64,000 nucleotides of DNA from Cohnella fermenti. GTDB taxonomy: Bacteria; Bacillota; Bacilli; Paenibacillales; Paenibacillaceae. The notes beneath the pieces were generated by a model. The model did no database searches. It was not told the origin of the DNA and saw nothing but the letters and a program-made list of their open reading frames with translations. Where the stretch lies: assembly GCF_004801405.1 (NCBI RefSeq), contig NZ_SSOB01000033.1:1-64000 (forward strand), in the 5' to 3' direction. Positions 6,902 to 15,287 of the stretch are shown one piece after another. Positions within the stretch are counted from its first letter, which is position 1. Each line of letters starts with the position of its first letter. The position numbers were made by a program, and so were the translations under genes.

Positions 6902-7948
6902 ATGAAGACCAATCGCGATATTAAACTCGGAGTTTCTCTGTACAGCTACCAGGATAATTATTACTTCCACAAGCACGATCTGGAAGGCTGCATCGCGGCG
7001 GCCGCCGGCTCCGGCGCCGAAGGCATCGAGGTGTTCGCCGATTCGATGATCGCGGAATGGCCGTATATTACGGATGCATTCGTCGACAAGTGGAACGGCC
7101 TGATGGCCAGGTACGGCGTGGAGCAAGTGTGTCTGGATCACTTCGCCGATCGGGCGATGTGGAAGAACAAGCAATTGTCGGACGATCAACTGTTCGAGAG
7201 GAGCTCCATGTACATCAAGGCGGCCAGGAAGCTTGGCTGCTCGACGGTACGAATTCTTCATAATGAGCATATCGGCACGGGCTTCAGCCCGGTTCGCCTG
7301 ACCGATGTGAAGGAAGTCGAGCGGCTGCTGCCGCTGTGCGCTGAACTGGGCGTGATGATGGCGCTCGAGTGCCACGCGCCGACGACGATCGATGATTCGA
7401 TCCACGAGCCCTATCTGGAAGTGGCGGAGAAGCTCGGCATGCCGTTCGTGGGGCTGCAAGCGGACTTCAGCAGCTACGAGTACTGCTTCAGCAAGGCCGG
7501 CATCGGGATGATGGTTCGCCAGGGCGCAACGGAGGAGATTCTGCACTTCGTCCGCAACAGCCAGCGCGAAGCGTACTTTAACGGCGTGCCGTTCGTGTAC
7601 GACGAGATCAAGCATCTGGTCGAGAAGATGAACCCGAATGAAGTGGACCGGAAGATTCTCCCCCGGATCGCGAAGAAGTCGCCGGCGTCCTACGAAACGC
7701 TGAAGAAGTATGCTTCCAAGCTCGTCTACGTACATGGGAAGTTCTTCGACTTCGACGAGAACGGCCAGGTCGACAACATCGACTATCCGAAGGTGCTTCA
7801 AGCGCTGCAAGAAGGCGGATACAAGGGCTACATCAGCAGTGAGTTCGAAGGCAACCGCAGCATGAACGACATCGGCTGGGTGGACGAGATCGAATACGTT
7901 CGCAAACATCAGGCTCTGATGAGAGATTGCCTGGGGTACAACGGCTAA
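6902..7948 (+). CDS. Sugar phosphate isomerase/epimerase-type TIM barrel, probable C-glycoside deglycosidase large subunit, second copy
   Basis: 348 residues. The opening (KLGVSLYSYQDNYY) matches the paralogue at 1520-2530 (RLGVSLYSYQQTYL). Metal ligands are E156 (ALECHA), D188 (LQADFS), H278 (YVHGKF) and E314 (SSEFEG); H158 may be a second-shell or catalytic residue. GAGGTGG precedes the ATG at 6902. An in-frame start at 6857 would overlap the small-subunit gene and is rejected. With the 6489 product it would form the cleaving complex that acts on a 3-oxo-glycoside made by the oxidoreductase at 8002. An isomerase without a partner subunit, or a 3-keto-O-glycoside lyase, cannot be excluded. 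Confidence 0.75.
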   Translation: MKTNRDIKLGVSLYSYQDNYYFHKHDLEGCIAAAAGSGAEGIEVFADSMIAEWPYITDAFVDKWNGLMARYGVEQVCLDHFADRAMWKNKQLSDDQLFERSSMYIKAARKLGCSTVRILHNEHIGTGFSPVRLTDVKEVERLLPLCAELGVMMALECHAPTTIDDSIHEPYLEVAEKLGMPFVGLQADFSSYEYCFSKAGIGMMVRQGATEEILHFVRNSQREAYFNGVPFVYDEIKHLVEKMNPNEVDRKILPRIAKKSPASYETLKKYASKLVYVHGKFFDFDENGQVDNIDYPKVLQALQEGGYKGYISSEFEGNRSMNDIGWVDEIEYVRKHQALMRDCLGYNG

Positions 7949-8001
7949 ACGAATCGGAATATTCCGAATTCTATTATTCCAATTATATGAGGTGGAGAGC
8001 A

Positions 8002-9096
8002 ATGGCGAAATTAAGAGCGGGCATTATCGGTTGCGGAGGAATCGCGCAGCAGAAGCACATGGGAGCATTGGCGACGGTAGCCGACAAGGTGGAGATCGTG
8101 GCGTTCTGCGATATTATCGAGGAACGGGCGGCAGCGCTGGCGTCCAAGCACGGAGCGGAAGGCGCGAAGGTATACGTCGACTATCGGAACCTGCTGGAAG
8201 ACCAGTCGATCGACGTCGTCTACGTTCTGACGCCGAACGTCTCGCACGCGCAGATTACGATCGATGCGCTAGAAGCCGGCAAGCATGTCATGTGCGAGAA
8301 GCCGATGGCGATTAATTCGGCGGAAGCCCGGCAGATGGTCGAAGCGGCCGAGCGCACGGGCAAGAAGCTGACGATCGGGTATCAGAACCGATTCCGGAAG
8401 GATTCCCAGACGCTGTTCGCCGCTTGCCATAACGGCGACCTGGGCGATATCTACTTCGCCAAGGCGCATGCGGTTCGTCGTCGCGCCGTGCCGACATGGG
8501 GCGTGTTCCAGGACAAGGAGAAGCAAGGCGGCGGGCCGCTGATCGACATCGGCACGCACGCGCTGGATCTGGCGCTCTGGACCATGAACAACTACAAGCC
8601 GAAGCAAGTGAGCGGAACCGTATTCCATAAGCTGAAGGACAAGTTCGAAGGCAATCAGTTCGGGCCGTGGGACCCGGCTACGTTCAACGTAGAAGATTCC
8701 GCCTTCGGGTTCATCAAGATGGAGAACGGGGCGACGATTTACCTGGAAGCGGCCTGGGCCCTGAACATGATCAACACCAAGGAAGCCCAACTGACGCTGT
8801 GCGGCACGGAGGCGGGGGCGGAGATGCTCGGCAACGCCTACACCGGAAGCGGTTATGTCGCGTTCAACTCCGTGCAGCTCGGCCAGCAGGTGCAGACCGA
8901 GCCGTCCAAGGCCGGCGAGATCGCCTACTTTCAACGCGCCGGAACGGACCCGGGCGCTCTGGAAGCGAAGCAATGGATCGAGGCGATTCTGGAGGACAAG
9001 GAGCCGCTGGTCAAGCCGGAGCAGGCGCTTGTCGTTACGCAGATTCTCGAAGCGATATACCTCTCTGCGGAGACGGGGAAGACAATCGAACTGTAA
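8002..9096 (+). CDS. Gfo/Idh/MocA family oxidoreductase, second copy
   Basis: 364 residues. GCGGIA at 10-15 binds the dinucleotide, EKP is at 99-101, and DIGTHALD (D182, H186) is the active-site helix. It closes the 6489-8002 three-gene operon, starting 54 bp after the TIM-barrel gene behind GAGGTGGAG. The region before the active site (VRRRAVPTWG...GGGPLIDIGTH) resembles the third oxidoreductase at 16091 more than the one at 3153. The likely role is NAD-linked oxidation of a glycoside hydroxyl at C3. The exact substrate is inferred from the neighbours. Confidence 0.8.
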   Translation: MAKLRAGIIGCGGIAQQKHMGALATVADKVEIVAFCDIIEERAAALASKHGAEGAKVYVDYRNLLEDQSIDVVYVLTPNVSHAQITIDALEAGKHVMCEKPMAINSAEARQMVEAAERTGKKLTIGYQNRFRKDSQTLFAACHNGDLGDIYFAKAHAVRRRAVPTWGVFQDKEKQGGGPLIDIGTHALDLALWTMNNYKPKQVSGTVFHKLKDKFEGNQFGPWDPATFNVEDSAFGFIKMENGATIYLEAAWALNMINTKEAQLTLCGTEAGAEMLGNAYTGSGYVAFNSVQLGQQVQTEPSKAGEIAYFQRAGTDPGALEAKQWIEAILEDKEPLVKPEQALVVTQILEAIYLSAETGKTIEL

Positions 9097-9102
9097 GATG
9101 AA

Positions 9103-9130
9103 GGGAACGGCCCACAAGCCGTTTCCTTTT
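9103..9130 (+). terminator. Weak terminator after the second deglycosidase-like operon
   Basis: GGGAACGGC pairs with GCCGTTTCC (one G-T pair) around CCACAA, followed by only TTTTGG. It probably attenuates read-through into the sensor kinase gene rather than stopping it fully. Confidence 0.5.
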
Positions 9131-9196
9131 GGTATATTGATAGTAACGGCGAATATTGTCGAATGATTTGGGAGACGGAGAGAGGGTTCATACGAC

Positions 9197-10966
9197 ATGT
9201 TGCGAACAGAGAGATTCGGTACTCTCCGAGTAAAATTATTTCTCGTATTGCTGTTATTGGTGCTCCCCTTGATTGTTCTGTTGATCTATATAAGCAATTA
9301 CTCGATTACGGTCGTACGCGACCAAGTGGCCAATTCGAACCATAATCTGCTGCAGATGTATATGAAGCAAGTCGATCAATCGCTGCGATCGATCGACAAC
9401 TATATTCTCGAGAGCAGCTCTTCCGATAACGATTACTTCCTGCTCCAATCCGACAACGACAATACGTATATTCCTGCAGAGGTTCGCATCTCGAACAAGC
9501 TGACGGATGATTTCCGCTTGTATAACCAAACGATTGACGCCCTCTTCGTTTATACGGAGCACAGGGACAGCCTGATTGAAGCGTTCGCGTTGAAGGAAGA
9601 CTACCGCGTGAGAACACAGATCCGCCAATACCTTCGCTCGATTCTGACGGCTGCCGATCACACCAACGGCTTCACAAGCGAGGGCTGGTATGCCGCCGAG
9701 ATCGGCGGGAGGTATTACTTCTTCCACATCTTCAAGAGCGGGGATGTGTACTTCGGGGCCTGGGCCAGCGTCGACAGCTTAACGACCCCGTTCGAAGCCA
9801 TCGACCTGGGCGAGAAGGGAAGGCTGCTGTTTACCGACGAGAAGGGAATACCGCTTACCTCGGAGCAAGGCTCGGCTGCGACGGTTCAAGCCTCGGACAA
9901 CTACTCGATTAAACAGATCGGCCACAGCGATTATTTGATCGTAGGCAGCGAGTCCTCGGTCGGCAACTTCAAGCTGGCCGCGCTGATTCCCGAATCCAAT
10001 ATTCTGGACCAGTTGCCTTCCTTCCGGATTCTGGTCGCGATCATTGCTCTAAGCATTCTGCCGCTCATTCCGCTCTCGATCTATCTGCTGAGGAGGACGG
10101 TTCTGAAGCCGCTGGACCGCATCTTGTTCGCGTTGAAGCGCACGGGCGACGGGAACCTGGGCTACCGGATTCCGCCGTTTAAATCCTCCATCGAATTCCA
10201 GATTCTCAATACGGCGTACAACAAGATGATGACGCAAATTCAGGAGCTTAAAATAAACGTCTACGAGGAGAAGCTGAGCCTGCAGAAAGCGCATTTTACG
10301 CATCTGCAATTGCAGCTAAACCCGCATTTTCTCATGAATTCGTTAAACGTTATTCACGGCTTGGCCTTCACGAAGAAGAATGAGATCATCCAGGAGATGT
10401 CGATCTGCCTGGTTGAATACTTCCGCTACATTCTCCGGAGCGACAGCATGATCGTCCCGTTAAAGGAAGAGATCAAGCATGTGCGCAATTACCTGAGAAT
10501 CCAGCAGCTCAGATATCGCAACCGCTTCACCTATGAGATCGACGTTCCCGATGAATTGTGGGAGACATCCGTTCTCCCGTTAATGTTGCAAACGTTTACT
10601 GAGAACACGCTAAAGCACGGCATCTCGTTCGAGGAGCAATTGTCCGTTCTGATCCGAGTGGAACGGCTTGAAGAGGACCCGGCGAAGCTGAAGATCGCGA
10701 TCGTCGACTCGGGAAGCGGCTTCGATGCCGAAGTGCTGCCCAAGCTGAACCTCGGCGAGCGCATTACGACCTCCCTCGAAGGCGGAATCGGGATCTGGAA
10801 CCTGCATCAGAGGCTTCGGTTTGTGTACCGGGATCAATTCCGGCTGCTCTTCTCCAACCGCGAAGCAGGAGGAGCCGTCGTGGAGATCGTCGTTCCGCTG
10901 CAGCATGAGATCAATCTGGGTGAGGATGGTGGGAAGGATGGCGTACCGGATATTAATCGTGGATGA
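9197..10966 (+). CDS. YesM-type sensor histidine kinase
   Basis: 589 residues. Membrane segment 1 spans about 13-35 and segment 2 about 276-298, enclosing a roughly 240-residue extracellular sensor domain. A HAMP linker (299-350) follows. The His_kinase domain has phosphoacceptor H377 (LQLNPHFLMNSLN) and the HATPase domain has N470 (FTENTLKHG), DSGSGFD and GIGIWNLHQRL. This class signals extracellular sugars to the AraC-type regulator encoded next, and the two genes overlap by 29 bp. It sits in the middle of the deglycosidase-like island. The phosphoacceptor block reads HFLMNSL instead of the usual HFLYNTL, a mild variant. GGAGAGAGGG precedes the ATG. Confidence 0.9.
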   Translation: MLRTERFGTLRVKLFLVLLLLVLPLIVLLIYISNYSITVVRDQVANSNHNLLQMYMKQVDQSLRSIDNYILESSSSDNDYFLLQSDNDNTYIPAEVRISNKLTDDFRLYNQTIDALFVYTEHRDSLIEAFALKEDYRVRTQIRQYLRSILTAADHTNGFTSEGWYAAEIGGRYYFFHIFKSGDVYFGAWASVDSLTTPFEAIDLGEKGRLLFTDEKGIPLTSEQGSAATVQASDNYSIKQIGHSDYLIVGSESSVGNFKLAALIPESNILDQLPSFRILVAIIALSILPLIPLSIYLLRRTVLKPLDRILFALKRTGDGNLGYRIPPFKSSIEFQILNTAYNKMMTQIQELKINVYEEKLSLQKAHFTHLQLQLNPHFLMNSLNVIHGLAFTKKNEIIQEMSICLVEYFRYILRSDSMIVPLKEEIKHVRNYLRIQQLRYRNRFTYEIDVPDELWETSVLPLMLQTFTENTLKHGISFEEQLSVLIRVERLEEDPAKLKIAIVDSGSGFDAEVLPKLNLGERITTSLEGGIGIWNLHQRLRFVYRDQFRLLFSNREAGGAVVEIVVPLQHEINLGEDGGKDGVPDINRG

Positions 10967-12536
10967 CGAAGAGCATGCCGTGGAAGCGATCCAATGCGCA
11001 CTCGATTGGGAGGCGCTGGGCATCGGAGAGGTGTATACGGCATTCAACGGCAAGCTGGCGAAGGATATCTTCTTGACGCATTCGATCGATATGATGCTGT
11101 GCGATATTGAGATGCCCGGCGGCAACGGAATCGAGCTGATGGAATGGGTAAGCGTTCATTCCCCGCACACGGTGTCCATCTGCCTGACTTGTCATGCCGA
11201 ATTCTTCTATGCGCAGAAGATTCTCCAGCTTGGCGGAGCCGCTTATATCTTGAAGCCGATCCCGTACGACGAACTGACCCTCGCGATCAGGAAGGGCATG
11301 GATAAGCTGAAGAGAGAGTCCGAGAGCCGGGAGAATTCGCATTACCGCAGCCTGTGGGATCAACACCATGACGCCATTATCGAGAAATTCTGGGTGGATC
11401 TTCTCGATCAGGCCATCCCCTCCAACCCGGACGCGATTGCGGAAGAGGCGAAGAGCCGGGGAATGCCCTTCTCTCCCGGCCTGGAGTTTATGCCGATTCT
11501 GGTCGAGGTCCAACGCTGGAAGAAGAAGCTCAGCTCCCGGGAACTGAAGATCATGGAGTATGCGCTGAGGAATGCCATCGAGGAGATGATCTTGTCGAAG
11601 GCGGGAAGATCAAGCCATCTGGTCAAGCGGCCGGAGGGCTTGATCGCCATGCTGGTTCTGGACGACGAGACGGACATTGCGCAGATCAAAGCCGACTGCG
11701 AGTCGTACATCGCGTCGGTCAGCCATTATTTCTTCTGCGATCTCTCCTGTTATATCGGAATTAAGGGGAAGGCGCACGAGCTTGTCCATGTAATTTGCAC
11801 CTTGCAGGAGACAAGCCGGAATAATGTATCAAGCGTCAACAAGGTGTTCTCTCCTGCGTTTAACTCCGCTGCCGCTCAACGGGGCCATATCTCCTTCCCG
11901 GACATGAAGTCGATGTCCATTCTGCTGCAGAACGGGGACAAGCCAAGGCTTCTCCATGAGCTGGTCAAGTTCCTCGACGGTCTCGTCAAATCCATTCTGG
12001 TCGGAACGAACGAGCTGAGGCAGTTCCAGTATGACTTCTTGCAGATGATTCATGCCTACCTGCAGACGCAGGGCATTCAAGCCCATCGTCTGTTTATGGA
12101 CGAGATGTCGACCGAGCTGATCGGGCGTTCGACCAAGTCGATCGCGGACATGAAGGAGTGGGTCGAGCACGTCATCGACAAGTCGGTGAACCACAGCGAC
12201 CTGATCAAAGAGAAGACGGATATCGTGAAGAGAGTGAAGGAGTATGTTGCGAGGAACATCGACGGAGATCTGTCGCGCAAGTCGATCTCCAATCAAATCT
12301 TTCTCAATTCGGATTATATGAATCGGATATTCAAAGTTGAATCCGGCATGACCATTACGGAGTATATCACGCAAGAGAGAATCAAGCTGGCCAAGGAGTT
12401 GCTGCTCAAGTCGGCGATGCCGATCAGCCTGATCGCATCGTCGGTCGGGTATAACAACTTCTCCAATTTTACGCAAATGTTCAAAAAAAACGTCGGAATC
12501 AGTCCGCTGGATTACCGGAAAGAAGCAGGGCGATAA
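10938..12536 (+). CDS. YesN-type response regulator with AraC DNA-binding domain
   Basis: 532 residues. The receiver domain (1-120) has DD at 9-10, phospho-acceptor D56 (LCDIEMPGG) and K106 (ILKPIPY). A long central region follows. The C-terminal AraC pair of helix-turn-helix motifs (about 430-532) includes IFLNSDYMNRIFK and ISLIASSVGYNNFSNFTQMF. The start at 10938 is chosen because it begins the receiver strand (MAYRILIVDDE); GTG/ATG alternatives lie upstream, including ATG 10926. It overlaps the kinase gene. AraC-type regulators of this class activate by binding paired direct half-sites. The four matching modules at 3007-3071, 4314, 6365 and 12537 surround this gene, so it is the best candidate to bind them. 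Confidence 0.9.
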   Translation: MAYRILIVDDEEHAVEAIQCALDWEALGIGEVYTAFNGKLAKDIFLTHSIDMMLCDIEMPGGNGIELMEWVSVHSPHTVSICLTCHAEFFYAQKILQLGGAAYILKPIPYDELTLAIRKGMDKLKRESESRENSHYRSLWDQHHDAIIEKFWVDLLDQAIPSNPDAIAEEAKSRGMPFSPGLEFMPILVEVQRWKKKLSSRELKIMEYALRNAIEEMILSKAGRSSHLVKRPEGLIAMLVLDDETDIAQIKADCESYIASVSHYFFCDLSCYIGIKGKAHELVHVICTLQETSRNNVSSVNKVFSPAFNSAAAQRGHISFPDMKSMSILLQNGDKPRLLHELVKFLDGLVKSILVGTNELRQFQYDFLQMIHAYLQTQGIQAHRLFMDEMSTELIGRSTKSIADMKEWVEHVIDKSVNHSDLIKEKTDIVKRVKEYVARNIDGDLSRKSISNQIFLNSDYMNRIFKVESGMTITEYITQERIKLAKELLLKSAMPISLIASSVGYNNFSNFTQMFKKNVGISPLDYRKEAGR

Positions 12537-12601
12537 GGTCGATTATTCAATAGAAAATAGTCCAGTATTCAAAAGCTCCCCGGCGGTATTTCTTTTAAGA
12601 T
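12537..12601 (+). promoter_or_regulatory. Shared operator-promoter module, copy D (solute-binding gene)
   Basis: Half-site GGTCGATTATTC (12537-12548), linker AATAGAAAAT, half-site AGTCCAGTATTC (12559-12570), a 25-bp spacer, then -10 TAAGAT (12596-12601). The segment from linker to spacer (CAATAG..., then TTCAAAAGCTC) is nearly the same as copy A. The module starts directly at the regulator's stop codon. The expected transcript start near 12608 excludes the upstream ATG at 12600 as the translation start. Confidence 0.75.
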
Positions 12602-12656
12602 GAAGTTGTCATCAAAGATGATGCATGCGTTGCAATCTAATACGGGGGGGACAAAA

Positions 12657-14174
12657 ATGAAAAGCTGGAAAAGTTTCGCTTGCTTAAGTTTGACGTTGCT
12701 TTTGATTGTTTTGTCGGCATGCAGCAACGGAAACAAGGAAGAGGAATCGCATGGTTCGCAGGAAACGCAATCAGGAAGCAGCAGTCAAGAGCCGGCTACC
12801 GAGTTGAACATGGCTTATTACATTTTTACAGGCACACCCAAAGATCTCGATCTGGTTCAAGATGCCGTGAACGAGCATCTGAAGGAGAAGCTGAACGTGA
12901 AGCTTAAGCTTATCCCGATCGCGTTCGGCGAATACGAGCAGAAGATGAATCTGATGCTCACCAGCAACGAGAAGCTCGATCTCGTCGTCAGTTCCTCGCA
13001 CTTCGGCTTCGATTCCAAGGTGGCCAAGGGGCAGTTCCAGCCGCTGGACGAGTTGATCGAGAAGTATGGCCAGCACATTACGGAAGTGGTCGATCCGGAC
13101 GTGTTGGACGCCTCCAAGGTGAACGGCGAACGATACGGCGTTCCGACGATGCGGGACCAGGCCTCGTGGCTGACGGGTCTGCTGAGAACCGACCTGATCG
13201 AGAAGTACAGCCTGGACACAAGCAACATCAAGCAACTTGCCGATCTGGAGCCGCTGCTCAAGACGGTCAAGGACAACGAAGGCTATGCACCGTTCATCGG
13301 CTCCGCCCGCGGCGCCCTGATGTTCGATGCGCTCGGCGACGTGAACTTCATCGGCGTTCTTCCGAACTACGACAACGACCTTAAGGTCGTCAACGCCTAT
13401 GATCTGCCGGAATACGAAGCTGTCCTCAAGATGATGAGAAAGTGGTACCAGGACGGCCTGATTCCGAAGGATGCCGCAACGTCCAAGGATACGGCGCAGG
13501 ACCTGGCCAAGGCGAACCGGGCCTTCGCGTGGACGTGGCCCGGCAAGCCGGGGATTGCCCAGCAGGAATCGCTTAAGGCAAGCAGAGAGGTCGTCTCGTT
13601 CCCGCTTAATGAGTATCCGGCGATCACGACCGCATCCGCCCAATCCGTCATGTGGTCGATTCCACAGCAATCCGAGCATCCCGACAAGGCGATGCAGGTT
13701 CTCGATCTGCTGTACACGGACAAGGAACTGATCGACCTGCTCAACTGGGGCATTGAGGGGAAGCACTACGTCAAGGCAACGGATCTGGGGGATAACATGA
13801 TCCGGTTCCCGGACGGCGTCGACGCGACGAACAGCGGCTACAATATCAACGTCGGCTACTTCTGGGGCAATCAATTTATCTCGTATGTGTTCGAAGGCGA
13901 CGATCCGAAGCTATGGGAAGAGATGGACAACTTCAACAAGAGCGCGCTGAAGTCGAAGGCGCTCGGGTTCGTCTTCGATGTGACGCCGGTCACGACCGAA
14001 TATGCAGCCGTATCGAGCGTTGTCGGCCAGTATCGCAATGCGTTGGAGGTAGGCGCCGTCGATCCGGAGGTTGTGCTCCCGGAGTTCCGTTCTCGGCTTA
14101 AGGAAGCGGGTGTTGACAAGATCATCGCAGAGAAGCAGAAGCAGCTCGATGCCTGGGCTCAAGCGAATAAATAA
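12657..14174 (+). CDS. Extracellular solute-binding lipoprotein of a sugar ABC importer
   Basis: 505 residues. A lipoprotein signal peptide ends in the lipobox LSAC with Cys22, so the mature protein is lipid-anchored outside the membrane. An acidic Ser/Gln-rich linker and then a family-1-type binding fold (LNMAYYIFTG..., DLVVSSSHFG, DAATSKDTAQDLAKANRAFA) follow, the same class as LplA/YtcQ. GGGGGG lies 6 bases before the ATG at 12657. There is no permease nearby, but it shares its operator module with the permease pair at 4481. I infer that the three form one importer with split genes. A 24-bp duplicated sequence and a strong stem-loop follow the stop. Confidence 0.88.
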   Translation: MKSWKSFACLSLTLLLIVLSACSNGNKEEESHGSQETQSGSSSQEPATELNMAYYIFTGTPKDLDLVQDAVNEHLKEKLNVKLKLIPIAFGEYEQKMNLMLTSNEKLDLVVSSSHFGFDSKVAKGQFQPLDELIEKYGQHITEVVDPDVLDASKVNGERYGVPTMRDQASWLTGLLRTDLIEKYSLDTSNIKQLADLEPLLKTVKDNEGYAPFIGSARGALMFDALGDVNFIGVLPNYDNDLKVVNAYDLPEYEAVLKMMRKWYQDGLIPKDAATSKDTAQDLAKANRAFAWTWPGKPGIAQQESLKASREVVSFPLNEYPAITTASAQSVMWSIPQQSEHPDKAMQVLDLLYTDKELIDLLNWGIEGKHYVKATDLGDNMIRFPDGVDATNSGYNINVGYFWGNQFISYVFEGDDPKLWEEMDNFNKSALKSKALGFVFDVTPVTTEYAAVSSVVGQYRNALEVGAVDPEVVLPEFRSRLKEAGVDKIIAEKQKQLDAWAQANK

Positions 14175-14185
14175 ACGGGTGGAAT

Positions 14186-14233
14186 CGCAACGAGGGACGT
14201 AACAAGGAACGCAACGAGGAACGTAACAAGGAG
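14186..14233 (+). repeat. Two tandem 24-bp direct repeats
   Basis: Unit 1 (14186-14209) and unit 2 (14210-14233) both read CGCAACGAG, G or A, then ACGTAACAAGGA; they differ only at one internal base and the last base. The repeats lie between the solute-binding gene's stop and the stem-loop. No function is evident. Confidence 0.7.
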
Positions 14234-14234
14234 C

Positions 14235-14278
14235 CATTCCCGGAAGGAAGCTGCGGCTGTCGTATCCTTCCGGGAATG
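14235..14278. other. Intercistronic stem-loop after the solute-binding gene
   Basis: CATTCCCGGAAGGA (14235-14248) is a perfect 14-bp inverted repeat of TCCTTCCGGGAATG (14265-14278). No T-run follows, so it is not a classic terminator. It more likely protects the 3' end of the upstream message or partly attenuates transcription into the kinase gene. Confidence 0.7.
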
Positions 14279-14298
14279 ACAAGCGAGGGTGAGAGACA

Positions 14299-15249
14299 AT
14301 GGAGAGAGCCATATATGTCGGCATCGATCTCGGCGGCACCGCGATTAAAGCCGGGATATGCGATGCGGATGGAAGATTGATTCATACTGCCGAATGCCCC
14401 ACGCCTGTTAAAGAAGGTGCGGAAGCGGTCGTTCAGCGTATTGCGGAGCTCGCCCGGCAGCTTGTCGAGGCAAGCCCGTACCATTGGGACCAAGTTGCGG
14501 GTGTCGGAGCCGGCATTCCCGGGTTCTTGGATATGGAAGAGGGGCATGTGAAGCATTCCGTCAATCTCGGGTGGGAAGATGTTCCCGTGAAGCAGTGGCT
14601 GGAGGCCAATCTTGGCAAGAGCGTCAAGATCGATAACGATGCCAATGCAGCCGCACTCGGGGAAGCTTGGGGCGGAGCCGGAGCGGGAATTCCCAATGTG
14701 GTCTGTTATACGTTGGGAACGGGAGTCGGCGGAGGCATTATTGTGAAGCGGAGGCTGATTCAGGGCTTCAGCGGAATGGCGGGCGAGATTGGCCATATTC
14801 CCGTTGTGCCCGACGATCATGCGATCCGCTGCGGTTGCGGCAAGTACGGTTGCCTGGAGACGGTATCCTCCGCGACGGGCATGGTGCACATGGCGGAAGC
14901 CGCGCTTAAGGTCGGGTTGTCGTCGTCTCTATCGGTATTAGCGAATATAACGGCTAAGGATGTCGTCGAGCACGCGGTTGCCGGCGATCCGATTGCCTTG
15001 AATATCGTCTCCATCGCGGCCGGTTATATCGGGAAATCCATGGCGATTCTGTCCGTTGTTGTCAACCCGCAGCGATTCATCATCGGGGGTGGGGTCGCCC
15101 AGGCAGGTGAGTTCCTGCTCAACCTGATCGATCGGCATTACCGGGAGAACGCATTGCACACGGCTCAGGACGGAGTGGAGATTGTGCCGGCGAGCTTGGG
15201 CAACAATGCCGGCGTTGTCGGGGCGGCAGGTCTGCATTTATTCGGATAA
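14299..15249 (+). CDS. ROK family sugar kinase (glucokinase-like)
   Basis: 316 residues. The ATP-binding DLGGT motif is at 10-14, the catalytic Asp114 is in IDNDANAAALGE, and the ROK zinc site is H166 (GEIGH) with C178, C180 and C185 (CGCGKYGC). The family phosphorylates glucose or related hexoses and needs no regulator DNA-binding domain; none is present here. Its place after the binding-protein gene suggests it activates the sugar released from the imported glycoside. GAGGGTGAGAG precedes the ATG. The full set of catalytic and zinc residues argues for an active enzyme. The exact sugar is not determined. Confidence 0.9.
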   Translation: MERAIYVGIDLGGTAIKAGICDADGRLIHTAECPTPVKEGAEAVVQRIAELARQLVEASPYHWDQVAGVGAGIPGFLDMEEGHVKHSVNLGWEDVPVKQWLEANLGKSVKIDNDANAAALGEAWGGAGAGIPNVVCYTLGTGVGGGIIVKRRLIQGFSGMAGEIGHIPVVPDDHAIRCGCGKYGCLETVSSATGMVHMAEAALKVGLSSSLSVLANITAKDVVEHAVAGDPIALNIVSIAAGYIGKSMAILSVVVNPQRFIIGGGVAQAGEFLLNLIDRHYRENALHTAQDGVEIVPASLGNNAGVVGAAGLHLFG

Positions 15250-15287
15250 ACGGAAGCTACAATGCCAACGGAGAGGAACCTGCAGCG

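Noticed and set aside
9097..9196. A module copy driving the 9197 kinase gene
   Set aside because: No pair of half-sites with the required spacing was found; only a weak terminator and A/T-rich sequence are present.
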